The notes under the pieces were generated by a model. The model had not been told where the DNA came from, made no database searches, and was given only the letters and a program-made list of their open reading frames with translations. A DNA stretch of 64,000 nt from Agathobacter sp. (lineage in GTDB: Bacteria > Bacillota > Clostridia > Lachnospirales > Lachnospiraceae): NCBI GenBank assembly GCA_022772675.1, contig JALEZW010000055.1, positions 33,631 to 97,630 on the forward strand, read 5' to 3'. Positions 38,818 through 48,406 of this stretch are shown one piece after another. A program made the position numbers and the translations under genes. The number at the start of each line of letters is the position of its first letter. Position 1 is the stretch's first letter.

Positions 38818-40038
38818 ATGAAATTAAAAGATTTAGGATTGACGGCACAGGACATCAAAGACAAGGTAAATAAGTACATGATTGAGACGTATGAACGATT
38901 TGATTTCGTTGCTGAGACTGCAAAAGATCAGTACATTTATGATGAGAAGGGGGAGCCGTACCTGGATTTCTATGCAGGCATCGCAGTTAACTCAGCAGGT
39001 AACTGCAATGAGAAGGTCGTTGAGGCAGTTAAGGATCAGGTTGATGATATTATGCATACATTCAACTACCCATACACAATTCCTCAGGCGCTGCTTGCTG
39101 AGAAGGTTTGCACCACAATCGGAATGGACAAAATCTTCTTCCAGAACTCAGGAACTGAGGCAAATGAGGCCATGATCAAAATGGCAAGAAAATATGGTAT
39201 TGAGAAATATGGACCAAACAAATACCATATCGTAACAGCTAAGAACGGATTCCACGGAAGAACCTTCGGTGCCATGTCTGCAACAGGTCAGCCGGGAAAC
39301 GGATGCCAGGTTGGATTCGGACCGATGACATACGGTTTCTCGTATGCGCCATATAATGACTTGGAGGCATTCAAAAATGCATGTACAGAGAACACAATTG
39401 CCATTATGATTGAGCCGGTACAGGGCGAGGGCGGTGTTCATCCGGCAACACAGGAATTCATGACAGGGCTTCGTAAATTCTGTGATGAGAACGGAATGCT
39501 CCTTCTGATCGATGAAGTACAGTCCGGATGGTGCAGAACCGGTGCCGTAATGTCTTATATGAATTATGGAATCAAGCCGGATATCGTATCCATGGCAAAG
39601 GCTCTCGGCGGTGGAATGCCAATCGGTGCAATCTGCGCAACAGAGGAAGTTGCAAAGGCATTTACACCTGGCTCACATGGAACAACTTTCGGCGGACATC
39701 CGGTTTGCTGTGCAGCGGCATTAGCTGAGGTCAATGAACTCCTTGACAGAGATCTTGCAGGAAATGCAAAGAAGATGGGTGCATACTTCATGGATAAGCT
39801 TCGCAAAGAAGTTCCACACGTGGTAGATGTTCGTGGACAGGGACTGCTGGTTGGCGTTGAGTTTGAGGATACCATTTCCGGAGTTGATGTAAAGCACGCC
39901 TGCTTAGACAGACATCTGTTGATTACAGCAATCGGTGCGCATATTATCCGCATGATTCCACCACTTATCATTACGGAAGAGGATTGTGATAAGGCTGTTG
40001 CCATTATCAAAGAATCCGTTGAGTCACTTGCAAAATAA
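38818..40038 (+). CDS. Class III PLP-dependent aminotransferase
   Basis: FFQNSGTEANEAMIKMARKYG, LLIDEVQSGWCRTG, MAKALGGGMPIGA; SD aaggagg before ATG 38818. Confidence 0.95.
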   Translation: MKLKDLGLTAQDIKDKVNKYMIETYERFDFVAETAKDQYIYDEKGEPYLDFYAGIAVNSAGNCNEKVVEAVKDQVDDIMHTFNYPYTIPQALLAEKVCTTIGMDKIFFQNSGTEANEAMIKMARKYGIEKYGPNKYHIVTAKNGFHGRTFGAMSATGQPGNGCQVGFGPMTYGFSYAPYNDLEAFKNACTENTIAIMIEPVQGEGGVHPATQEFMTGLRKFCDENGMLLLIDEVQSGWCRTGAVMSYMNYGIKPDIVSMAKALGGGMPIGAICATEEVAKAFTPGSHGTTFGGHPVCCAAALAEVNELLDRDLAGNAKKMGAYFMDKLRKEVPHVVDVRGQGLLVGVEFEDTISGVDVKHACLDRHLLITAIGAHIIRMIPPLIITEEDCDKAVAIIKESVESLAK

Positions 40039-40059
40039 ACACTGAGATCACAACAAAGG

Positions 40060-40107
40060 GGACGTGACAGGACAGACAGGTGTTTACGTCCTCCTTTTTA
40101 TACTAAA
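40060..40107 (+). terminator. Probable intrinsic terminator after the aminotransferase gene
   Basis: aggggacgtga ... tttacgtcctcct followed by TTTTTA. Confidence 0.6.
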
Positions 40108-40130
40108 TTCTGATTGGGAGGATTTTCCTT

Positions 40131-40739
40131 ATGAATAAAAATTTTGTGGTTTCCGTAGGATGTGAATATGGATGCCTCGGACCAGAAATCGGGAAAAAAA
40201 TAGCAAAAGATTTAGGGATTGCCTATTATGACAGGGAACTTATCGATGATATTATTGCAGAAGCAGGATTTTCCAGAGATTTAGCAGAAAAGGCAGAAGC
40301 CGGTGTATCTGTCCGGGGAAATGTGAGCGGACCTACGGGATATACGGATTTGACAGACCGAATGGTCTATATTCAGACAGAAGTAGTTAAGAAGCTTGCA
40401 GACAGAGGATCCTGTGTATTTATCGGCAGATGTTCGGATTATATTTTAAGAGACAGGGATAACTGCTTAAATGTTTTTATTTATGCTCCGGAAGAAATCA
40501 GAATTAAGAACGTCATGAATATGCATAAACTGAATCGTAATGATGCGATTCTCCTGATTGAGAAAAACGATGAAATGCTTCATAAACGGTATTTACAGAT
40601 GACTGGAACGTATCGCGGAGACAGACATAACCGTCACCTTCTGATTGATTCCAATCTGTTAGGGCTGGATGGAACCGTGGATTTGATTGAACATGTGATT
40701 AGTAAAAAATATAAACTGGAAAATCACAAGGGGGATTAA
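40131..40739 (+). CDS. Cytidylate kinase-like family protein with atypical P-loop
   Basis: VSVGCEYGCLGPEIGKKIAKDLGIAYYDRELIDDI aligns by eye with the AAA_26/cytidylate-kinase-like N-terminus. Confidence 0.85.
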   Translation: MNKNFVVSVGCEYGCLGPEIGKKIAKDLGIAYYDRELIDDIIAEAGFSRDLAEKAEAGVSVRGNVSGPTGYTDLTDRMVYIQTEVVKKLADRGSCVFIGRCSDYILRDRDNCLNVFIYAPEEIRIKNVMNMHKLNRNDAILLIEKNDEMLHKRYLQMTGTYRGDRHNRHLLIDSNLLGLDGTVDLIEHVISKKYKLENHKGD

Positions 40740-40744
40740 GGGAT

Positions 40745-42283
40745 ATGGAAGAAAAGAAATCATCAGATTTTAATAAAGTTCTTGGAGCCTGGGACATTCT
40801 GGTCATCGCTTTTGGCGCAATGATTGGATGGGGCTGGGTAGTCTCTTCCGGTGAATGGATTGGAAGGGGTGGTGTTGTCGGTGCAGCAATCGGATTTGTC
40901 ATCGGCGGTATTATGATATTTTTTGTAGGACTGACCTACGCAGAGCTGACGGCAGCTATGCCACAGTGCGGTGGCGAGCATGTATTCAGCCACAGGGCAT
41001 TAGGACCGATGGGATCCTTTGTCTGCACATGGGCGATTATTCTGGGATACGTTGGAGTAGTATGTTTTGAGGCATGCGCTTTTCCGACCATTATTACCTA
41101 TATTTATCCGGAGTTTTTAAAGGGATATCTTTATACAGTAGCAGGTTTTGATATCTATGCATCCTGGCTTGCTGTTGCAGTTGGTATTGCACTGATTATG
41201 ACTTTTATCAATGTTTTAGGCGTGAAAACAGCTGCCGTATTACAGACAATTTTAACTTGTATTATTGGCGGGGTTGGTATTCTTCTGATGGCGGCCTCTG
41301 CGTTTAACGGAAATATATCAAATCTTTCCGGACAGTTATTTGTTGGAGATTCCACAGGAAGCATGATAAAGACAGTCCTTTCCGTTGCGGTTGTGACACC
41401 ATTTTATTTTATCGGATTTGATGTCATTCCGCAGGCAGCAGAGGAAATTAATGTACCTCTGAAAAAAATTGGTAAGATTATGATTCTTTCCGTAGTACTG
41501 GCTGTTACTTTTTATGCGCTTGTGATTTTAAGTGTGGGCTATATTTTGAATCCGGCAGAGATTACGAGTTCTGCAAACGGGTCCGGACTGGTAACTGCAG
41601 ATGCCATGGCTAAAGCGTTTCATTCGTCTGTTATGGCAAAGGTCGTCATTATCGGTGGTATGTGTGGTATCGTAACCAGTTGGAACTCGTTCCTGATGGG
41701 TGGAAGCCGTGCGATGTATTCCATGGCTGAGTCCTATATGATTCCGAAGTTTTTCTCAAAGCTTCACCCGAAATATAAGACACCGGTAAATTCATTAATT
41801 CTGATTGGAGCACTCTCTGTACTGGCTCCTTTCGCAGGAAGAAAGATGCTGGTCTGGATTTGTGATGCCGGTAACTTTGGATGCTGTCTGGCATATTGTA
41901 TCGTATCAGTTTCTTTCCTTGTTCTCAGGAAGAAAGAGCCGGATATGGAACGTCCGTTTAAGGTGAAAAATTATAAATTTATCGGAGCAATGGCAGTGAT
42001 TCTGTCCGGCTTTATGGTGGCCATGTATATGATTCCGCATTCCGGTGCAACCCTGGTATGGCAGGAATGGCTGATAGTAGGTGGATGGATATTGCTCGGT
42101 ACGGTATTCTGTGTGGGCTGTAAGAAAAAATATAAAGAAAAATTTGGTATTCTTGTTGAGATTATTTCTGAGGAGGATGCAGTTGCGCTGCAGTCCAGTG
42201 ACGAGGAAATTTCCGTGGCTCTGGATGCGGCAATCGATGCGGCTATTGTCAAAATTTTAGCACAGAGGAACGTGCAGTTTTAG
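40745..42283 (+). CDS. APC-superfamily amino acid/amine permease
   Basis: About 12 TM; DILVIAFGAMIGWGWVVSSGEWI N-terminal motif. Confidence 0.93.
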   Translation: MEEKKSSDFNKVLGAWDILVIAFGAMIGWGWVVSSGEWIGRGGVVGAAIGFVIGGIMIFFVGLTYAELTAAMPQCGGEHVFSHRALGPMGSFVCTWAIILGYVGVVCFEACAFPTIITYIYPEFLKGYLYTVAGFDIYASWLAVAVGIALIMTFINVLGVKTAAVLQTILTCIIGGVGILLMAASAFNGNISNLSGQLFVGDSTGSMIKTVLSVAVVTPFYFIGFDVIPQAAEEINVPLKKIGKIMILSVVLAVTFYALVILSVGYILNPAEITSSANGSGLVTADAMAKAFHSSVMAKVVIIGGMCGIVTSWNSFLMGGSRAMYSMAESYMIPKFFSKLHPKYKTPVNSLILIGALSVLAPFAGRKMLVWICDAGNFGCCLAYCIVSVSFLVLRKKEPDMERPFKVKNYKFIGAMAVILSGFMVAMYMIPHSGATLVWQEWLIVGGWILLGTVFCVGCKKKYKEKFGILVEIISEEDAVALQSSDEEISVALDAAIDAAIVKILAQRNVQF

Positions 42284-42295
42284 GAGGATAAAAGA

Positions 42296-43444
42296 ATGAA
42301 AGCGTTTACATTTTCAGTTCCGCAAAATATAATGGTAGGAAAGGGAAACTTAAAAAAATTGCCGGAGGTTGCAAAGAAACTTGGCGGTACCCATGCATTT
42401 ATTATTTCCGGTCCGCATCTGAATAAGATGGGAATTGTGGCATCCTGCGAGGAAGGACTTGAAAAAGCCGGAATTAAGACGGACGATTTCACGGAGACAG
42501 AGGGAAATCCATCCGTAGAAACGGTAGAAAAGGCTGCCGCAGCGTTCAAAGAATGCGGGGCGGATTTTATTATCGCATTAGGCGGCGGTTCACCGATGGA
42601 TGTAGCAAAGGCTGTAGGTGTTGTGGCAAAATACGGCGGAAGCATCACCCAGTATGAAGGAGGCGGAAAGGTTCCGGGAGATATTATCCCGCTGATTGCG
42701 ATTCCAACGACAGCGGGAACAGGATCTGAGGTAACTGCATTTTCCGTAATCACCGATCACAGCAGAAATTATAAACTGACAGTATTCAGTTATAAGCTGA
42801 TTCCGGCTTACGCAATTTTGGATGCAGAACTTTTGACAACTGCTCCGGCATCTGTTGCGGCAGCCTGTGGTATTGATGCGATGGTTCATGCACTGGAGGC
42901 TTATATTTCAAAGGATGCATCCCCGTTTTCCGATGCAATGGCAGAGAAGGCACTGGAACTCATTGGAAAAAATATCAGAAGCTATGTAGCTGACCGTACG
43001 AATGTGGAAGCTGCAGAAAATATGCTGGTTGGATCCTTATTTGCAGGTATTGCTTTCTCCTGGGCAAGGCTCGGAGATGTACATGCCATGAGCCATCCGG
43101 TCAGTGCATTCTTTAATGTACCCCACGGAGTTGCCAACGCTATTTTACTTCCGACAATTGTAGACTATAACGCATTGGCTGATACCGGAAAATATTTAAA
43201 GATTTATAATTATATTTCACAATCTCCAATCAGTGAAGAGGAATTCGATTCATCCATGCTGGCAGGGCTTCTTCAGGATTTAAACGAATCTTTAGGAATA
43301 CCGGCAGGACTTGAAGAAGTTGGTGTGACAGAGGACAAGTTTGATGCAATGGCCGATGATGCGATGAAGAGCGGAAATATTGCAGTAAATCCAAGAAGTA
43401 CAACAAAAGCTGATGTATTGATGTTGTATAGGGAAGCATTATGA
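42296..43444 (+). CDS. Iron-containing alcohol dehydrogenase
   Basis: GGGSPMDVAKAVG, PTTAGTGSEVTAFSVI, HAMSHPVSAFFNVPHGVANAILLP. Confidence 0.96.
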   Translation: MKAFTFSVPQNIMVGKGNLKKLPEVAKKLGGTHAFIISGPHLNKMGIVASCEEGLEKAGIKTDDFTETEGNPSVETVEKAAAAFKECGADFIIALGGGSPMDVAKAVGVVAKYGGSITQYEGGGKVPGDIIPLIAIPTTAGTGSEVTAFSVITDHSRNYKLTVFSYKLIPAYAILDAELLTTAPASVAAACGIDAMVHALEAYISKDASPFSDAMAEKALELIGKNIRSYVADRTNVEAAENMLVGSLFAGIAFSWARLGDVHAMSHPVSAFFNVPHGVANAILLPTIVDYNALADTGKYLKIYNYISQSPISEEEFDSSMLAGLLQDLNESLGIPAGLEEVGVTEDKFDAMADDAMKSGNIAVNPRSTTKADVLMLYREAL

Positions 43445-44367
43445 AAAAAATAACAGATCGTGGAACTGGAAAGGCTTCCTGCTTTGCCGTGGCTTTTGCG
43501 GGGGCATTGTGGGGAACCAATGGATTTTTTATTAAAAATTTAGCAGCATTAGGAGTGGACAACAGCTGTATGGTGAGTTTCCTTCGATTTACATTTGCGG
43601 GCATCCTTATGGGGGTGCTCGTATTTGTACGTGAAGGGAAAAAGGCATTTGCAGTTAAGAAATGTACACTTTTTTGCTGTGCACTGCTTGGACTTTTGTG
43701 TCACGCGGTTTATAACGTACTTTATGCCCTTGGCTGTGAGACGGCAGGGATGGCACTGACAGCAGTTTTAGTGAATATGGCACCGGTTTTTACCCTGTTG
43801 TTTTCTGCAATAGTTTATAAAGAAAAAATGACCTTTCAAAAAATTATTGCTATTCTGATCAATGTAACCGGGTGTGTTTGCTGTGCTACAAATGGTCATT
43901 TTGATATAGAAAACATCTCAGTAACCGGTATACTAATTGGAGTTGGCGCGGCTGTTGTGTATTCGACTTCGGCAATTATCGGGAGGTATAGCAAGGAAGA
44001 AGTAAGCCCTTTTGTGGTCTGCTTTTATTGTTTCCTTTTTGCAGATCTCTTCCTGCTGCCCTTTACAAAATTCTGGGATGGTACGTTTCCGCTGAACTGG
44101 AAAGTGATGGGAGTTTCGATTGGTTATTCCCTGGTTCCTACATTACTTTCTTATGTGTTCTACTATGGAGGAATAAAGAAAATTACAGAGAGCAGCAAGG
44201 TTCCCGTTTTAACTTCTGTGGAGATGGTTGTTACTGTATTGATTGCAATGCTGGTGTTTCATGAGAAGATTGGTGTGGTCAGTCTTACAGGGGTTATTCT
44301 GGTTTTGTGTTCCATCATGCTGATGAATTTGAAAGGAATAGTTGAAAAAACAAAAGGTTTAGAGTAA
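43441..44367 (+). CDS. EamA/DMT-family transporter
   Basis: About 10 TM, two EamA repeats (AFAGALWGTNGFFIKNL); ATGA overlap with the ADH gene. Confidence 0.92.
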   Translation: MKKITDRGTGKASCFAVAFAGALWGTNGFFIKNLAALGVDNSCMVSFLRFTFAGILMGVLVFVREGKKAFAVKKCTLFCCALLGLLCHAVYNVLYALGCETAGMALTAVLVNMAPVFTLLFSAIVYKEKMTFQKIIAILINVTGCVCCATNGHFDIENISVTGILIGVGAAVVYSTSAIIGRYSKEEVSPFVVCFYCFLFADLFLLPFTKFWDGTFPLNWKVMGVSIGYSLVPTLLSYVFYYGGIKKITESSKVPVLTSVEMVVTVLIAMLVFHEKIGVVSLTGVILVLCSIMLMNLKGIVEKTKGLE

Positions 44368-44408
44368 AATAATCCTCAGTGTGCAAAGACAGTTTGGAGG
44401 ATTTGTAA

Positions 44409-46001
44409 GTGAGTGATTTAAAGAAAGAGATAGAAAAAAGACGTACCTTTGCGATTATTTCCCACCCGGATGCAGGAAAGACAACACTGACAGAGAAGTT
44501 CCTGCTTTACGGAGGAGCCATTAACCAGGCGGGCTCCGTAAAGGGAAAGGCAACTGCAAAGCATGCCGTTTCCGACTGGATGGAAATTGAGAAGCAGAGA
44601 GGTATCTCTGTAACTTCTTCCGTGTTACAGTTTAATTATGATGGATACTGTATCAATATTCTGGATACACCGGGACATCAGGATTTCTCGGAGGATACTT
44701 ATCGTACTTTAATGGCGGCAGATTCCGCAGTCATGGTTATCGATGCCAGTAAGGGTGTGGAGGCGCAGACCCGTAAGCTGTTTAAAGTCTGCGTGATGCG
44801 TCATATTCCGATTTTTACTTTTATCAATAAGATGGATCGTGATGCAAATGATACCTTTGAACTTTTGGATGATATTGAAAATGAGCTGGGGATTGCTACC
44901 TGCCCTATCAACTGGCCCATAGGCTCAGGAAAGGAATTTAAGGGAGTCTATGACCGCCACAGCAGACAGGTCATGACTTTTTCTGACACCTTAAAGGGAA
45001 CAAGAGAGGGCTCGGAAAAAATCATCGATATGGACGACCCGGCATTGATTGATGAAATCGGTGCAGATAAAAAAGCAATATTGGACGAGGAGATTGAACT
45101 GCTGGACGGAGCCAGTGCAGAGTTTGATATTGACCTTGTTACAAAGGGAGAACTTTCTCCGGTATTTTTCGGTTCTGCTCTTACCAATTTCGGTGTGGAG
45201 ACTTTTTTGCAGCATTTTCTTAAGATGACCTATGCGCCCACAGCCAGAAAATCAGATCTTGGAATGATTGATCCGTTTCAGGAGGATTTTTCCGCATTCG
45301 TCTTTAAGATTCAGGCAAATATGAATAAGAATCACAGAGACCGGATTGCCTTTATGCGTATCTGTTCCGGAAAGTTCACGGCCGGAATGGAAGTGTTCCA
45401 TGTGCAGGGAAATAAAGAAATCAAGCTTTCCCAGCCCCAGCAGATGATGGCAGATGAGAGAAAGATGGTAGAGGAAGCCTATGCAGGCGATATTATTGGA
45501 ATTTTTGATCCGGGGATTTTCTCTATTGGAGATACGCTGACTACAGCGAAGGACAAGTTTCAGTTTGAGGGAATTCCCACCTTTGCACCGGAGCATTTTG
45601 CCAGAGTAAGGCTTGTAGATTCTATGAAGCGGAAACAGTTCGTGAAGGGTGTAACCCAGATTGCACAGGAAGGTGCTATTCAGATTTTCCAGGAATATAA
45701 AGGCGGCATGGAAGAGATAATAGTAGGTGTAGTGGGTGTTTTACAGTTTGATGTATTGAAATTCAGACTGGAAAACGAGTATAATGTAGAAATCCGGTTG
45801 GAGAACCTTCCCTATGAGCATATCCGCTGGATCGAAAATAAAGATGAGGTGGATGTGGATGCACTGACAGGAACCTCAGATATGAAGAAGGTGATTGACA
45901 TGAAAGGCAACCCGCTACTTTTATTTGTCAATTCCTGGAGCGTTGGAATGACGCTGGAACGTAATGAGGGGCTTGTACTGGCAGAATTCGGTAAAAACTG
46001 A
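44409..46001 (+). CDS. prfC: Peptide chain release factor 3; GTG start
   Basis: ISHPDAGKTTLTEKFLLYGGAI, DWMEIEKQRGISVTSSVLQF, DTPGHQDFSEDTYRTL. Confidence 0.98.
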   Translation: MSDLKKEIEKRRTFAIISHPDAGKTTLTEKFLLYGGAINQAGSVKGKATAKHAVSDWMEIEKQRGISVTSSVLQFNYDGYCINILDTPGHQDFSEDTYRTLMAADSAVMVIDASKGVEAQTRKLFKVCVMRHIPIFTFINKMDRDANDTFELLDDIENELGIATCPINWPIGSGKEFKGVYDRHSRQVMTFSDTLKGTREGSEKIIDMDDPALIDEIGADKKAILDEEIELLDGASAEFDIDLVTKGELSPVFFGSALTNFGVETFLQHFLKMTYAPTARKSDLGMIDPFQEDFSAFVFKIQANMNKNHRDRIAFMRICSGKFTAGMEVFHVQGNKEIKLSQPQQMMADERKMVEEAYAGDIIGIFDPGIFSIGDTLTTAKDKFQFEGIPTFAPEHFARVRLVDSMKRKQFVKGVTQIAQEGAIQIFQEYKGGMEEIIVGVVGVLQFDVLKFRLENEYNVEIRLENLPYEHIRWIENKDEVDVDALTGTSDMKKVIDMKGNPLLLFVNSWSVGMTLERNEGLVLAEFGKN

Positions 46002-46064
46002 CGGTAATGAATAAACTTCATTATATGATTGAGACTGTTACATGATGGATAAGGAGGATAAAAA

Positions 46065-46391
46065 ATGGGAGTTGTAACATTAACAAAGGACAATTTTGAA
46101 CAGGAGGTTCTGGCAGCAAAGGTGCCGGTTCTGATTGATTTCTGGGCAACCTGGTGCGGACCATGCCAGATGCAGTCTCCAATTGTGGATGCGGTGGCAG
46201 AATCTTTAGGGGATAAGGTGAAAGTCTGTAAGGCAAATGTGGACGAGCAGCCTCAGCTGGCATTAAATTATCAGATTGTCAGCATTCCTACACTGGTCTT
46301 TATGAAAGATGGTATGTTCCAGAAGAAGATGGTGGGACTGCAGACCCAGAGTACCATTGAAGATTATCTGAAAACTCTTCTTGACGCATAG
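46065..46391 (+). CDS. trxA: Thioredoxin
   Basis: VLIDFWATWCGPCQ active site. Confidence 0.97.
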   Translation: MGVVTLTKDNFEQEVLAAKVPVLIDFWATWCGPCQMQSPIVDAVAESLGDKVKVCKANVDEQPQLALNYQIVSIPTLVFMKDGMFQKKMVGLQTQSTIEDYLKTLLDA

Positions 46392-46410
46392 TATTTTCAC
46401 AGGTATAATA

Positions 46411-46446
46411 AAAGACAGCTGCAGAGTGCGGCTGTCTTTATTTTTT
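46411..46446 (+). terminator. Intrinsic terminator downstream of trxA
   Basis: AAAGACAGC...GCTGTCTTT then TTTTTT. Confidence 0.85.
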
Positions 46447-46477
46447 CCGATTTTGATTCCCAATTTTAAAAATTACA

Positions 46478-46533
46478 TTGACAAAGAAAACAAAATATAC
46501 TACTATTAGAACATAGAAACGAACATAAGTTCG
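46478..46533 (+). promoter_or_regulatory. recA promoter with LexA/DinR box
   Basis: TTGACA-17-TACTAT; CGAACATAAGTTCG at 46520-46533 matches the Gram-positive SOS box. Confidence 0.9.
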
Positions 46534-46550
46534 TACAGAAGGAGATTATT

Positions 46551-47621
46551 ATGGCTAAGGACGATAAATTAAAGGCATTGGATGCTGCCATTGCGCAGAT
46601 TGAGAAGCAGTATGGCAAGGGTTCTGTAATGAAGCTGGGTGACAATTCCAAGAATATGAATGTGGAGACGGTTCCCACCGGATCTTTGAGTCTTGACATT
46701 GCACTTGGACTCGGCGGGCTCCCGAAGGGACGTATTATTGAGATATATGGACCAGAGTCCAGTGGTAAGACAACCGTTGCCCTTCACTGTGTGGCAGAAG
46801 TGCAGAAGAGAGGTGGAATTGCTGGCTTTATTGACGCTGAACATGCTCTGGATCCGGTTTATGCCAGAAATATCGGGGTTGATATTGATAACCTCTATAT
46901 TTCCCAGCCGGATTGCGGTGAGCAGGCACTGGAGATTACGGAGACGATGGTGCGTTCCGGTGCGGTGGATATTGTAATTGTGGATTCCGTGGCTGCTCTT
47001 GTGCCGAAGGCGGAGATTGATGGCGAGATGGGAGATTCCCACGTGGGCTTACAGGCACGTCTGATGAGCCAGGCGCTTCGGAAACTGACCGGTGTTGTCA
47101 GTAAGACCAACTGCATTGTTATTTTTATCAACCAGCTTCGTGAGAAGGTGGGCGTGATGTTTGGAAATCCGGAGACAACAACCGGTGGTCGTGCACTTAA
47201 ATTCTATGCCTCCGTGCGCCTGGATGTGCGTCGGGTGGAGGCTTTGAAGCAGGCGGGAGAGGTAGTTGGAAACCATACCCGGGTGAAAGTGGTAAAGAAT
47301 AAAGTGGCTCCGCCATTTAAGGAGGCAGAGTTTGATATCATGTTCGGAAAGGGAATTTCCAAGGAGGGCGATATCCTGGATCTTGCGGCGAATGTGGGAA
47401 TCATCAGCAAATCCGGAGCATGGTATGCTTATGAAGGCGATAAAATTGGCCAGGGTCGTGAGAATGCAAAGAATTACCTGCGGGAGAATCCGGAGTTCTG
47501 CAAAATGATTGAGGATCAGGTGCGTGAGCATTATTTTACGCAGGATGAGGATACAGGGACAGAAGATGTACCGGCAGCAGAGACTGATAAGGCTATGGAA
47601 GAGCCGGAAAAAGAGAATTGA
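46551..47621 (+). CDS. recA: Recombinase A
   Basis: [66 protein letters not shown]. Confidence 0.99.
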   Translation: MAKDDKLKALDAAIAQIEKQYGKGSVMKLGDNSKNMNVETVPTGSLSLDIALGLGGLPKGRIIEIYGPESSGKTTVALHCVAEVQKRGGIAGFIDAEHALDPVYARNIGVDIDNLYISQPDCGEQALEITETMVRSGAVDIVIVDSVAALVPKAEIDGEMGDSHVGLQARLMSQALRKLTGVVSKTNCIVIFINQLREKVGVMFGNPETTTGGRALKFYASVRLDVRRVEALKQAGEVVGNHTRVKVVKNKVAPPFKEAEFDIMFGKGISKEGDILDLAANVGIISKSGAWYAYEGDKIGQGRENAKNYLRENPEFCKMIEDQVREHYFTQDEDTGTEDVPAAETDKAMEEPEKEN

Positions 47622-47624
47622 TTT

Positions 47625-48227
47625 ATGGTAACCGTGACAGAATGCATTCCCCTTGGAAAGGGAAGAATCCGCTATCATATGGATGATGGTACGGAGTTTG
47701 TTTTATACAGGGGCGAGGCAAAAAAATACCGTCTGGGTGAGGGGGCAGAGCTTTCTGATAACGAGTATGGGGAATTACTATATGATGTTGTGGGAAAACG
47801 TGCAAAGAAGCGGGCACTTCATCTGTTAGAGAAGATGGACCGGACAGAAAGACAGCTCCGTGATAAGTTAAGACAGGGCGGGTATCCTCCTGTGTGCGTA
47901 GATCTTGCATTAGAGTATGTGATTTCCTATCACTACGTGGATGATTACCGGTATGCCTGTAACTTTATCAGGTGTTCACAGGAACGTATGAGCCGCCAGC
48001 AGATGAAACAGAAGCTGATGGGAAAGGGCGTGGATAGAGAAAAGATTGAACAGGCATTATTGGAAAACTGTGAGACAGATGAAAATGACCAGATTATAAA
48101 ACTCCTGGAGAAAAGGAACTTTGTACCGGGAAAATCCGATCAGAAAGAATTTCAAAGGACTTACCAGTATTTGATGCGTCGTGGTTTTCACAGCAGTGAT
48201 GTTCTCCGTGCAATGAAAGCAGTGTAG
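47625..48227 (+). CDS. recX: Regulatory protein RecX
   Basis: ALHLLEKMDRTERQLRDKLRQGGY; directly downstream of recA. Confidence 0.94.
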   Translation: MVTVTECIPLGKGRIRYHMDDGTEFVLYRGEAKKYRLGEGAELSDNEYGELLYDVVGKRAKKRALHLLEKMDRTERQLRDKLRQGGYPPVCVDLALEYVISYHYVDDYRYACNFIRCSQERMSRQQMKQKLMGKGVDREKIEQALLENCETDENDQIIKLLEKRNFVPGKSDQKEFQRTYQYLMRRGFHSSDVLRAMKAV

Positions 48228-48294
48228 CGTGAATGGCAGTGTGCCCACGGCTCCGGCTCCATGTGTTAATCCGTCTAAAAATATGCGGTATTGC

Positions 48295-48323
48295 TTGACA
48301 ATTTTGAGCAAAAAGGATAAAAT
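48295..48323 (+). promoter_or_regulatory. Sigma-A-like promoter for rny
   Basis: TTGACA-17-TAAAAT. Confidence 0.7.
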
Positions 48324-48406
48324 TAGTATGTTGTAGAATTATGACATGAAAAGTTTATATCTTTTTGTTATATGTACAATGAAAATTTAATAAAGGAGGT
48401 GCTCCT

